A stretch of 62,803 nt of DNA from CAYNFR01 sp964616755 (GTDB taxonomy: Bacteria; Bacteroidota; Bacteroidia; Chitinophagales; Saprospiraceae), in assembly GCA_964616755.1 (NCBI GenBank), contig CAZTSI010000018.1, forward strand, positions 1 to 62,803, written 5' to 3'. The position numbers and the translations under genes are program-made. The notes under the pieces are model-generated. The model ran no database searches. It was not told where the DNA came from and saw nothing but the letters and a program-made list of their open reading frames with translations. This document shows positions 1 through 8,017 of the stretch, one piece after another; the first letter of the stretch is position 1; each line of letters opens with the position of its first letter.

Positions 1-1
1 T

Positions 2-1882
2 GTGTGGATGGATGGGGTCGCTACTTTTCCTGACAATACAGAGTTTGAAGCTCTTTTAACGTTTGCTGGTGATCCTAAGGGCGCCTATATTCGTAGTGTT
101 GCTGCAGACCCTAGTTCTATCACCGTTCGCCAACATCACAGTTTTATACGTCTACCCGATGATGGTTATACTCCTCGAAAGTTTCATCCTTACGCTGGAT
201 ATTTTTCGATGGCCTATAACGACTACGCCACGCCAATAGAAGCTCCTATTGTCAAACGATTTATTACTCGTCATCGGTTAGAAAAGAAAAATCCGAATGC
301 CAAAGTGAGTGAAGCTCTCGAACCTATTATATATTATATGGATCCTGGCTGTCCCGAACCTATAAAATCTGCATTGATGGAAGGTGCGGCTTGGTGGGAT
401 CAAGCATTTCAATACGCAGGATTTGCACCAGGAACTTTCCAAATTAAAGATTTGCCCGCAGGCGCAAGCATGTTGGATGTTCGATATAATGTCATCCAAT
501 GGGTACATCGAAGCACTCGTGGTTGGTCCTATGGTTCATCAATTGTTGATCCGAGAACGGGAGAAATACTAAAAGGTCATGTTTCATTGGGCTCTTTGAG
601 AGTGCGCCAAGATTTTCTTATCGCTCAGGGGATACTGTCTCCATTTGGTAGTGACGACAACAATAGTAAACAATTAAAAGAGCTAGCGCTCATGCGTTTG
701 CGTCAATTAGCGGCACATGAAGTAGGTCATACGATTGGTTTAGCCCACAATTATTCTGCTAGCACCAATGAAATGTCTTCGGTTATGGATTATCCGCATC
801 CTCAAATACTATTGACGGATCGTGGTGATTTTGATTTATCTAAGGCCTACGATGACAAAATAGGCGAGTGGGATAAACGCAGTATTCAGTATGGATATGC
901 TGTTTTCCCTGCGACTCAGAGCGAAGATTCAGCGCTGGATGCCTTATTATTGAGTTTTCAAAAATCGGGATTTAAGTTTATCTCAGATGCCGACGCACGA
1001 GCCACAGGAGGTGCGCATCCTCAAGCGCACCTATGGGATGGCGGGGCTGATCCCATTAACGAAATGAATAGATTACTTCAGGTTCGGAGGGCCGCCTTGA
1101 AAAATTTTGGGGAAAACTCTATCGTCACGGGTACTCCCTTGTCAGATCTTGAAAAAGTGTTGGTTCCCTTATACTTAATGCATCGCTATCAATTGGAAGC
1201 TGTTAGTAAATTGATCGGAGGTCTTGAATACGAATATTACGTCAAAGGAGATGCCTATAATCATCAAGTAAAACCTGTCGAATTAACGGTTCAGGGTCGA
1301 GCTATTCAAGCTATTTTAAGTTCGCTCTCGCCCGAAGAATTATTAATTTCTGAGGGTATTTTGTCGGTCATACCACCTCCTGCCCTAGGCTATGAACGTG
1401 ACCGAGAGACGTTTGTGGGACGTACTAACCGAATGTTTGACGCATTAGCGCCTGCTGAGAGCTATGCCACAATGGCTATTGGTCTTCTCCTTCACCCAGA
1501 CCGGTTGGCCAGAATATATAGACATAATGTGGCTCATGGACATTCGATGAAACTCGAAGAATATCTCGACCAAATAGCCACTCATATATTTGGCAGACAA
1601 TCGGCGGATGCTCATAAGGCAAGTATTGAACAGTTGGTGCAAAGTATTTATTTTGAGCACCTTCTATCTATCGCTGTGAGTAAAGAAGTTGATTCGTTTG
1701 CTGCGGCTCAAGCACTCAGTTCTATTGAACGCATACTATCAGGTCATCTTAAAAACGTGGCCATGCATGAACGCTTAAAATGGCTTTACGATCAAGCTAA
1801 AAGTGATCCTTCGTCTGTTAAGACTCCAAGCTACAACGAAATGCCACCTGGCGCACCGATAGGGTGTGACATGGATCATTAG
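2..1882 (+). CDS. Zinc-dependent metalloprotease, 5'-truncated
   Basis: C-terminal part of a secreted zinc metalloprotease. The reading frame is open to the left edge, so the true start lies outside the window and the GTG at base 2 is not a start. The zincin motif is plain in the context AAHEVGHTIGLAHNY, an HExxHxxGxxH arrangement with three zinc-binding His and a catalytic Glu, followed by SVMDYP, the usual Met-turn region of metzincins. Length and layout fit the Bacteroidota metalloproteases annotated with DUF5117 and DUF4953, usually about 800 aa, so roughly 200 N-terminal residues including the signal peptide are missing. The stop lies 8 bp before the ATG of porQ, so the two are probably co-transcribed. 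The substrate is unknown. Confidence 0.88.
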   Translation: MWMDGVATFPDNTEFEALLTFAGDPKGAYIRSVAADPSSITVRQHHSFIRLPDDGYTPRKFHPYAGYFSMAYNDYATPIEAPIVKRFITRHRLEKKNPNAKVSEALEPIIYYMDPGCPEPIKSALMEGAAWWDQAFQYAGFAPGTFQIKDLPAGASMLDVRYNVIQWVHRSTRGWSYGSSIVDPRTGEILKGHVSLGSLRVRQDFLIAQGILSPFGSDDNNSKQLKELALMRLRQLAAHEVGHTIGLAHNYSASTNEMSSVMDYPHPQILLTDRGDFDLSKAYDDKIGEWDKRSIQYGYAVFPATQSEDSALDALLLSFQKSGFKFISDADARATGGAHPQAHLWDGGADPINEMNRLLQVRRAALKNFGENSIVTGTPLSDLEKVLVPLYLMHRYQLEAVSKLIGGLEYEYYVKGDAYNHQVKPVELTVQGRAIQAILSSLSPEELLISEGILSVIPPPALGYERDRETFVGRTNRMFDALAPAESYATMAIGLLLHPDRLARIYRHNVAHGHSMKLEEYLDQIATHIFGRQSADAHKASIEQLVQSIYFEHLLSIAVSKEVDSFAAAQALSSIERILSGHLKNVAMHERLKWLYDQAKSDPSSVKTPSYNEMPPGAPIGCDMDH

Positions 1883-1889
1883 TCGAAGT

Positions 1890-2951
1890 ATGAAAAGATA
1901 TTGTAAGAGTTTACTCGCACTATGTGGTGTTTTCCTCTTTCATCCGTCTACTGATATTTGCGCCCAACTAGGAGGGTTAGGGACATTTAAATTTCTCGAA
2001 ATGCCCTCTAGTCCGCGAAGTAGTGCTTTGGGTAATTCTATTATAGCGACACAACGAGGCGATGTCGGGGTTGCTTTACAAAACCCAGCGCTCTACGATA
2101 GTGTCACCCACCAACAATTAGCGTGGAGTCACAGTTTTCATTTGGCGGGTATCAGCAATGGCCATGTTAGCTATGGATATCATCTACCCTCTCGTGAATT
2201 AAGTCTAGGATTTGGTGTGCAGTATATAGACTATGGCGCATTTAGGCGGGCAGATGAATTTGGATTAACCCAAGGTAATTTTTCAGGGCGAGAAACGGCC
2301 CTTCGATTGAGTTTAGCTAAACATGTACAAGATCGATTGAGTTTCGGAATATCGCTAATCGCGGCTACTGCCACCTTTGACACCTATGGCGCACTTGGGA
2401 TCGGGGCAACATTGGGTGCTCATTACCGTATGCCCAAGAGCAATGCTGCTATAAGTATTGTGCTTCGAAATATTGGAACCACCGTAAGTCACTTTAGTGT
2501 TCGTGAGCCTTGGCAGACAGCGCTTGTCATTGCGTTTTCAAAACGATTGCGATATGTGCCCTTTAGATACTATCTGAGCATGGATCATTTAGAGCGATGG
2601 GATATTCGTACTAGTCGTTTAGATGGAATAAAAATATCCCCCAATGTGGGCACGGATGAAGCCTCAAGTTTCAATCGCTTTGTAGACAATCTGTTTCGAC
2701 ATATTTGTGTTGGTGGGGAGTTATCCTTGGGGTCGAAAGAACAAGTACAACTGCGATTTTCTTATGATCATCAACGAGCAAGAGAATTAGGCCTCAATGA
2801 CTTTCGTTCATTAAATGGTTTTAGTACTGGATTTGGTATAAACACATCCTTATTGAGAGTAGATTACGCCTATAATCATTATCATTTGGCAGGTGGTAAT
2901 AATCAATTAGCTGTTATTTTGTACATGAATCGTTTATTTTCAAAAATTTAA
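1890..2951 (+). CDS. porQ: Type IX secretion system protein PorQ
   Basis: 353-aa outer-membrane protein of the PorP/PorQ group. An open frame reaches back to a GTG at 1866 inside the metalloprotease gene. I choose the ATG at 1890 because it gives a clean signal peptide (MKRYCKSLLALCGVFLF ending near CAQ). The mature N-terminus has the PorQ signature: a GTFKFLEMPSSPRSSALG segment followed by VALQNPALY, then repeated amphipathic beta strands and a C-terminal strand. In Porphyromonas PorQ belongs to the PorU-PorV-PorQ-PorZ attachment complex, which removes the cargo C-terminal signal and conjugates the cargo to A-LPS. The next genes encode a rhodanese lipoprotein and an O-antigen ligase-like protein, which is suggestive given the A-LPS link. 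Confidence 0.82.
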   Translation: MKRYCKSLLALCGVFLFHPSTDICAQLGGLGTFKFLEMPSSPRSSALGNSIIATQRGDVGVALQNPALYDSVTHQQLAWSHSFHLAGISNGHVSYGYHLPSRELSLGFGVQYIDYGAFRRADEFGLTQGNFSGRETALRLSLAKHVQDRLSFGISLIAATATFDTYGALGIGATLGAHYRMPKSNAAISIVLRNIGTTVSHFSVREPWQTALVIAFSKRLRYVPFRYYLSMDHLERWDIRTSRLDGIKISPNVGTDEASSFNRFVDNLFRHICVGGELSLGSKEQVQLRFSYDHQRARELGLNDFRSLNGFSTGFGINTSLLRVDYAYNHYHLAGGNNQLAVILYMNRLFSKI

Positions 2952-2955
2952 GCTT

Positions 2956-3351
2956 ATGTGGCGCATATTTCTTTTGATAGCTTCTTCTTGGTACTTTACG
3001 GGCTGCAAACACCCGAATAACTTCCAGGACAATTCTTCCCAAGTTGCTCAACAAGTTATAGATATTTCCATCGAAGAGACAAAAGCTCTATTAATAACGA
3101 ACAACGATATTGTTGTCTTGGATGTTCGCTCCCCTGAAGAATTGGAAGATGGCTTTATAGAAGGTGCTATTAACATTGATTATCGGGCAGATGATTTTAG
3201 TGAGAAGGTAAATTTATTAAATAAGGATCTAAAATACTTGGTCTATTGCCAATCGAGCATAAGGAGCACCAAAGCCGTTGCAAAGATGAAGGAACTTGGT
3301 TTTGTTACTTTATACAATATGGAAGGCGGTTATAGAGATTGGCCTCAGTGA
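2956..3351 (+). CDS. Rhodanese-like domain lipoprotein
   Basis: 131 aa. An N-terminal hydrophobic segment ends at a plausible lipobox (FTGC, Cys about residue 17), so the protein is probably a periplasm-facing lipoprotein. A single rhodanese domain follows, with VLDVRSPEELEDGFIEGAINI and the active-site loop VYCQSSIRST (catalytic Cys, then Arg), ending GGYRDWP as usual. Rhodaneses transfer sulfane sulfur or act as Cys-based redox proteins; the substrate is not visible here. It starts 4 bp after porQ, and its stop overlaps the chosen start of the next gene by 4 bp, so it lies inside one operon. Confidence 0.85.
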   Translation: MWRIFLLIASSWYFTGCKHPNNFQDNSSQVAQQVIDISIEETKALLITNNDIVVLDVRSPEELEDGFIEGAINIDYRADDFSEKVNLLNKDLKYLVYCQSSIRSTKAVAKMKELGFVTLYNMEGGYRDWPQ

Positions 3352-4559
3352 TCCCATTGTCCAAAAGCAGGCACATTTATACAGTTCATTGGAGTATAAG
3401 TGTCGTCTTTTTAACGGTACTTATTTATTCTAAGGCGGGCATATCGTTTTGTTATATTGCTTGGGGAATTCTATCTATTTATTCTTGGATGCGTATAAGA
3501 AGTATTGTGCCCGCCGCTAGTTGGTTTTATGCCATACTTTGGGCTGGTGTTCTGATGAGCGTATGGAACACCGCTTATTTTCCAGCTTGGGCTGAACAAA
3601 TGCGTATTTTTCTACCCTTTTTGTTTCTTCCGCTATTTTTCACTGCTTTGCCAAAATTAGACAGAGATCATGTCATCCGTCTTCATTTATGGTTCTTAGT
3701 CATTTTGATTATAACCGCCCTAGTGCTTTTTGTTGATGTGATGGATGGTCAGCACGACCAAATTGTTTGGAAAATAAGCAGAGGGGGAGCTGTTTATACG
3801 CCCATCGAGCATGTAAAATTTAGCCTTTTCAATAGTTATGCTGTTTTAAGTGCTATCTGGCTTTATTTAAAGAAAGATAACAACTTGCATAAAAGGGGCT
3901 TACTCGTTGGTGCATTATTATTGTTTGGATTGATGCACTTTTTAGCGGTAAGATCAGGATTGGTTGTAACATATTTACTTTTGGCTGCAATTTTGATCTA
4001 TCAAGGTTTTCGAACGAGAGCATACAAAATTACTTTGGTTATCCTTTTGACTGGGGTGGTGTCAGGTCTAACCGCAGTGAAGTTTATACCCACGTTAAGA
4101 GCTAAATGGGGCTATAGTCTATACGATTGGCGTAGTGGCCAAGAGCACTTTTCAGACAGTAATCGATGGATAAATATTAAGCGTGCTATGGAAGTATGGT
4201 TAGAGCACCCTATTTTCGGTGTAGGTGGGGGTGATGTGCTGTCGGTGATAAAGGAAAAGTCTTTGAATTCTGAGCATCCCAAAATAGATGATCGGCTCCC
4301 ACATAATCAGTTTGTTTTAGTACTAGCCCGATCAGGAATCATTGGACTCTTGATGTTTTTATTGGGATGGCTTTTGCCCTTTTGGTATGGATTAAAACAC
4401 GAACCTCTCGCTTGGCTTCTATATACATGTATGGCATTATCCTTTTTAGTTGAAAATACCTTTGAACGATCCATTGGTGTGGGTTTCTTTTTATTTTTTG
4501 CCTTGCTTTTGCGGGCTGACCCTACCAATCAATCGCTGGCGGAACCCTCAGTTGTATAG
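3348..4559 (+). CDS. O-antigen ligase-like (Wzy_C/WaaL family) membrane protein
   Basis: About 403 aa with around ten hydrophobic segments. A frame opens at a TTG at 3339, but GTG at 3348 overlaps the TGA of the rhodanese gene by 4 bp, a typical coupled start, and I prefer it. The long periplasmic loop between the late membrane segments contains DSNRWINIKRAMEVWLEHP, GVGGGD and LPHNQFVLVLARSGIIGLL, the pattern of the Wzy_C domain of O-antigen ligases and polymerases. The family joins polysaccharide to lipid A core or polymerises O units; sequence alone does not say which. Its place directly after porQ, whose complex attaches cargo to A-LPS, makes a role in A-LPS an attractive inference. Confidence 0.8.
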   Translation: MIPLSKSRHIYTVHWSISVVFLTVLIYSKAGISFCYIAWGILSIYSWMRIRSIVPAASWFYAILWAGVLMSVWNTAYFPAWAEQMRIFLPFLFLPLFFTALPKLDRDHVIRLHLWFLVILIITALVLFVDVMDGQHDQIVWKISRGGAVYTPIEHVKFSLFNSYAVLSAIWLYLKKDNNLHKRGLLVGALLLFGLMHFLAVRSGLVVTYLLLAAILIYQGFRTRAYKITLVILLTGVVSGLTAVKFIPTLRAKWGYSLYDWRSGQEHFSDSNRWINIKRAMEVWLEHPIFGVGGGDVLSVIKEKSLNSEHPKIDDRLPHNQFVLVLARSGIIGLLMFLLGWLLPFWYGLKHEPLAWLLYTCMALSFLVENTFERSIGVGFFLFFALLLRADPTNQSLAEPSVV

Positions 4560-4702
4560 TGCTCTACCATATGCTTAGCTTCGATCAAGAATATCTGGTC
4601 GGATCTTTGTATTATGGGCTTAGAATAATCATGCCCAAAAAGTCAGACAAAATCGTTTTGCTCTAAATTGCATTTCATTATCCTAAAAATTCGATAGAAA
4701 CT

Positions 4703-5416
4703 ATGCCTCGATGGAAAAAAGCCACCTTGATACAGACAAAGGAACTTTCGTTGACAACGCGAAGCTTCATTTGGTCCATTGACATAGCAGATGCGGCGCA
4801 ATTCATGCCAGGGCAGTTTATTACGTTTGATTTACCGATTGCCACAAAAAGACTGGATCGTTGGCGTTCATATTCGATATCTAGTATTCCTAATCAAGAA
4901 GGTTGGATAGAACTCTGTATTGTTGAATTTGAAACAGGAGGTGGTTCTCAATATTTGTTCTCACTAGATCTCGGGAGTCAAGTAGATTATAAAGGGCCCG
5001 ATGGTGCGTTTACCTTCCCTCATCACAATAATGAGGCTCTAAGCTTTATCTGTACAGGAACGGGGGTTGCCCCTTTTAAGAGTATGCTGAACTATCTAGA
5101 TGTAAACACCTGGCCAGATCATCAAATAGATTTAATTTTTGGATGCAGAACAGAAAAGGATATCTTATATAGAGCCTTTTTTGAAGAGTTACAGATAAGA
5201 AGAAGTAATTTTAGCTATCATGTAGCTACATCTAGAGATTATTTTAAGGGATACCGAGGATATGTTCATACTATCTTTGAAGAACTTTATAAAGGGCATT
5301 ATCTAGAAAGAAAATACTACTTATGTGGCTGGCAAGTTATGATAGATGAAGCCTCTGCGCGATTACAATCCCTTGGTGTGTCAAAAGAACACATTAATTA
5401 TGAACTATATGGTTGA
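4703..5416 (+). CDS. Ferredoxin-NADP reductase-like FAD oxidoreductase
   Basis: 237 aa, the usual length of a stand-alone FNR-type flavoprotein. The FAD-binding beta barrel carries RWRSYSISS (the RxYS motif) near residue 53 and GGGSQYLF near 79. The NAD(P)-binding half has CTGTGVAPFKSM near 113, FGCRTEKDILY, and the late YLCGWQVM. The C-terminus is YELYG. It transfers electrons between NAD(P)H and a one-electron carrier such as ferredoxin or flavodoxin; the partner is not encoded nearby. Its TGA overlaps the TTG start of the LptF/G-type gene (TTGA), so the pair is translationally coupled. About 140 bp of sequence without a convincing gene separates it from the ligase gene. Confidence 0.85.
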   Translation: MPRWKKATLIQTKELSLTTRSFIWSIDIADAAQFMPGQFITFDLPIATKRLDRWRSYSISSIPNQEGWIELCIVEFETGGGSQYLFSLDLGSQVDYKGPDGAFTFPHHNNEALSFICTGTGVAPFKSMLNYLDVNTWPDHQIDLIFGCRTEKDILYRAFFEELQIRRSNFSYHVATSRDYFKGYRGYVHTIFEELYKGHYLERKYYLCGWQVMIDEASARLQSLGVSKEHINYELYG

Positions 5417-6510
5417 GCGGTTTGAAAAAAATTGACGTCTATATCATTCGCAAATATCTGAGCTCCTTCTTATTCACCATTCTTCTGATCACTATGGTGG
5501 CGATCGCCATGGATGTTAGTGAAAAAATCAATCGCTTTCTATCCAATGATCTTAGCCTTAACGAAATTGCTTTCGATTACTATTGGCATTTTATTCCTTG
5601 GATCAACGGTGAACTTTGGCCGCTATTTGCATTTCTATCAGTAATATTTTTCACTTCTCGAATGGCAAGAGAATCGGAGATTATTGCCATTTTAAGTGCT
5701 GGCGTGTCTTATATTCGATTATTAAAACCTATGATGATGGCGGCTCTTTTTATCGCGTACTTACATTGGCTCGGCGAAAATCTCATCATACCAAAGAGCA
5801 CCCATTTAATGACCGAGTTTGAGAGCCAATATATCAAACGAACTATCAAGTCTCCTCTTTCAAATAATGTACAATTTTACATAGCCCCTAATCTGAAATT
5901 GTACTGCCGCTATTATCAAACTCGAGACAGTTCTTTGCAAACGTTTAGGTTAGAACATTTTGATGAAAATGGCCGGCTTAAAAGCTTTATGAAGGCCAAA
6001 AGTCTTAAGTTTAAGGAAGAACCAAATCTATGGACGGCAGTGGATTATGAAATCCGCCATTTTGATATGCTTGAAGAAAAAATTGTTCTCGGCAGTGGTC
6101 AAAATTTAGATACGACAATAGCTATACATCCAGATGACTTTGTTCGCCATAGCAAATTAATGGAGATTATGACTACTCCAAATCTAAGAGCACATATAGC
6201 TCGCGAAAAAACAAGAGGGCTTGATAACACTACTAAGTATAGCATTGAAGTCTATAAAAGAACGGCAGCTCCGTTTACAATTCTTATACTTACGCTCATT
6301 GGGGCATGTATTGGCACTCGTAAAATACGTGGTGGCCTTGGTATGCATTTGGCAACCGGCGTAGCCTTGGGTTCGGCCTTTGTTGTAATAAGTAAATTCT
6401 CTGAGACCTTTGCCAGCAATCTTTCATTTGCCCCCCTCTTAGGGGTTTGGCTGCCCAATATCCTGTTCGGCGCTATCAGTTTGTGGCTGGTTAAGGTGGC
6501 TCAAAAATAA
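5413..6510 (+). CDS. LptF/LptG family LPS export permease
   Basis: 365-aa inner-membrane protein of the YjgP/YjgQ family. The start is a TTG at 5413 overlapping the previous stop; a second in-frame TTG lies at 5422 and there is no usable ATG. Hydrophobic segments occur near residues 15-35, 60-80, 100-120, 285-305, 315-330 and 340-360, with a large periplasmic jellyroll region between, as expected. The opening KKIDVYIIRKYLSSF is typical of the family. LptF and LptG couple the LptB ATPase to LPS extraction and transfer to the LptA bridge. Only one permease is encoded here, so its partner must lie elsewhere, and F versus G cannot be decided from the sequence. Confidence 0.88.
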   Translation: MSGLKKIDVYIIRKYLSSFLFTILLITMVAIAMDVSEKINRFLSNDLSLNEIAFDYYWHFIPWINGELWPLFAFLSVIFFTSRMARESEIIAILSAGVSYIRLLKPMMMAALFIAYLHWLGENLIIPKSTHLMTEFESQYIKRTIKSPLSNNVQFYIAPNLKLYCRYYQTRDSSLQTFRLEHFDENGRLKSFMKAKSLKFKEEPNLWTAVDYEIRHFDMLEEKIVLGSGQNLDTTIAIHPDDFVRHSKLMEIMTTPNLRAHIAREKTRGLDNTTKYSIEVYKRTAAPFTILILTLIGACIGTRKIRGGLGMHLATGVALGSAFVVISKFSETFASNLSFAPLLGVWLPNILFGAISLWLVKVAQK

Positions 6511-6695
6511 AAAGGGTTCTAATTTTCAATTATTTTTGAAAGCAATTACTACTGCGCAAAAGTATAAAATGCTCTTTATCAATATATTATATATTTATGT
6601 ATAAAATTTATGAGGCTTGACGTTATTTTTGTTTATGACTGAAGTTGTTTTTGTTCAACAAAATATTTACATTTACATCATCAAAAATAAAGGCC

Positions 6696-7244
6696 ATGGA
6701 ATTAATGACAAAAGTAGATTTTACGAAAAGTTTTGACAAGCTTTCCCCATCTCTTAGATCGTTTGCGTATAATTTGACAAAGGACTCAGATGAGGCTAAA
6801 GATCTTTATCAGGAGACAGCCTTTAGGGCAATAACGAATAGAGATAAATTTCAAGCTGGGACAAATCTTAAGGCCTGGTTGTTTACCATTATGAAGAACA
6901 TCTTCATTAATAATTATCGCAAGAAGGTAAAGGCCAATACGGTCATGGATAGTTCTGACAATATGTATTACATCAATTCAGGTGACGTGTCAATAAGCAA
7001 CGGCGCGGGTACTAATATCATGATGGCAGAACTAAATACGATGGTGGCTAAGCTTGATGACTCCTTAAAGGTGCCTTTTGAAATGCATTATGTAGGATAT
7101 AAGTATCAAGAAATAGCAGATCATCTTGAACTACCCCTTGGTACAGTGAAGAGTAGAATTTTCTTCGCTCGTAAGGAATTAAAAGATCAAATTAAATCTC
7201 AGTATGGTAATTATTCTACCATACGAAGTAAACTGTCTGCATAG
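6696..7244 (+). CDS. ECF-type RNA polymerase sigma factor
   Basis: 182 aa from the ATG at 6696; another ATG lies at 6705, and the frame runs back to a TTG at 6645 that I do not favour. Region 2 is seen in SLRSFAYNLTKDSDEAKDLYQE and LKAWLFTIMKNIFINNYRK, and region 4 in VPFEMHYVGYKYQEIADHL followed by PLGTVKSRIFFARKEL. It resembles the widely conserved Bacteroidota ECF group that acts without a neighbouring FecR-type anti-sigma factor; none is adjacent here. A TATTTTTG at 6624-6631 matches the Bacteroidota -7 consensus, but no good -33 box was found. A strong intrinsic terminator follows at 7269. Its regulon is unknown. Confidence 0.9.
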   Translation: MELMTKVDFTKSFDKLSPSLRSFAYNLTKDSDEAKDLYQETAFRAITNRDKFQAGTNLKAWLFTIMKNIFINNYRKKVKANTVMDSSDNMYYINSGDVSISNGAGTNIMMAELNTMVAKLDDSLKVPFEMHYVGYKYQEIADHLELPLGTVKSRIFFARKELKDQIKSQYGNYSTIRSKLSA

Positions 7245-7268
7245 AATATGTAGGGCTAGTAATGTAAG

Positions 7269-7297
7269 GGGGCTTAGCATATGCTAGGCTCTTTTTT
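7269..7297 (+). terminator. Intrinsic terminator after the sigma factor gene
   Basis: A stem of about 10 bp (GGGGCTTAGC against GCTAGGCTCT, including G-T wobbles) with an ATAT loop is followed directly by six T, starting 25 bp after the stop codon. This is a standard Rho-independent layout. Confidence 0.75.
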
Positions 7298-7498
7298 GTC
7301 GCAAAAACATAATGAAGGAGCCTTTTACCTATTGGTATTCACTATTGATTGTACAATCCTGCAGAATTGTATTGTCATAGGTGAATAGCGATCTAAAACT
7401 GGCTTGATTTAACCCGGCAAAGCCATACTAAAACAGCGTAGCACATTTAGGGTACTACACCTTGATTAACTAGTTATTCATAGGTGGATATCATTGTC

Positions 7499-7763
7499 AA
7501 TTTTCAGCGTCAACTTAAGCGAAGCCTTGTCGCTAAGTTAGAATCTACTAAAGGGGTTACCTTCAAATCCACAGCAATAGTTTGGACCAATTGTGTAACT
7601 CTATGTGTGCCAAAAGGACGCACCTCATCGTTACGAACGTGAACGGGATTATGCGTTTTTGACAAATCCCCCTGATGCTTCTCTTTGTGGATGGATCGAT
7701 GTTAAACAAAACCTTGGAGTATTAGTGAATAGTACTGTTAACACAGTAAAGTGGCTAAAATAG
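7499..7763 (+). pseudogene. Decayed transposase-like remnant (tentative)
   Basis: In the 770 bp between the sigma factor and the adhesin no intact gene is visible. Two protein-like stretches occur on the plus strand in different frames. One reads NFQRQLKRSLVAKLES and continues to a stop near 7640. The other reads DYAFLTNPPDASLCGWIDV, then VNTVKWLK, and stops at 7761-7763. The pattern of a basic N-terminal helix, then a NPDASL-like segment and a helix-turn-helix ending in WLK recalls the N-terminal DNA-binding part of IS630-type transposases. No start codon, catalytic domain or terminal repeats are seen. I treat it as a remnant; the identity is weak. Confidence 0.3.
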
Positions 7764-7945
7764 TCAGTTCTGCAATTTTTCGTGTTAAAGTATGCGCCTC
7801 AAGAGAAAAACCTTTCTCTATTTACTTTACGAACCGCCGCAATAATATTCCAATTCTTCCCGAATAAAATTCTAGTTTTCTATTGTGCTCAGATACAACA
7901 AATAGCACTAAATGTCTTGCAGAAGGTTTTATCGTAAAATATCTT

Positions 7946-7982
7946 AAAGAAAAAGGGACAGACAAGAAGTGTCCATCCCTTA
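7946..7982 (-). terminator. Intrinsic terminator after the S74 adhesin gene (minus strand)
   Basis: Read on the minus strand, AAGGGA pairs with TCCCTT and, inside it, GACA pairs with TGTC across a small internal loop. The stem is followed by a T-rich tract (TTTTTCTTT). It lies about 36 bp beyond the stop of the adhesin gene. Confidence 0.65.
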
Positions 7983-8017
7983 ACAATGTAAAACCTCAAA
8001 AATGAATGCATCAGGAA

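Noticed and set aside
4571..4666. A 31-codon ORF between the ligase and reductase genes
   Set aside because: No signal, hydrophobic segment or ribosome-binding site; length is within chance for this composition.
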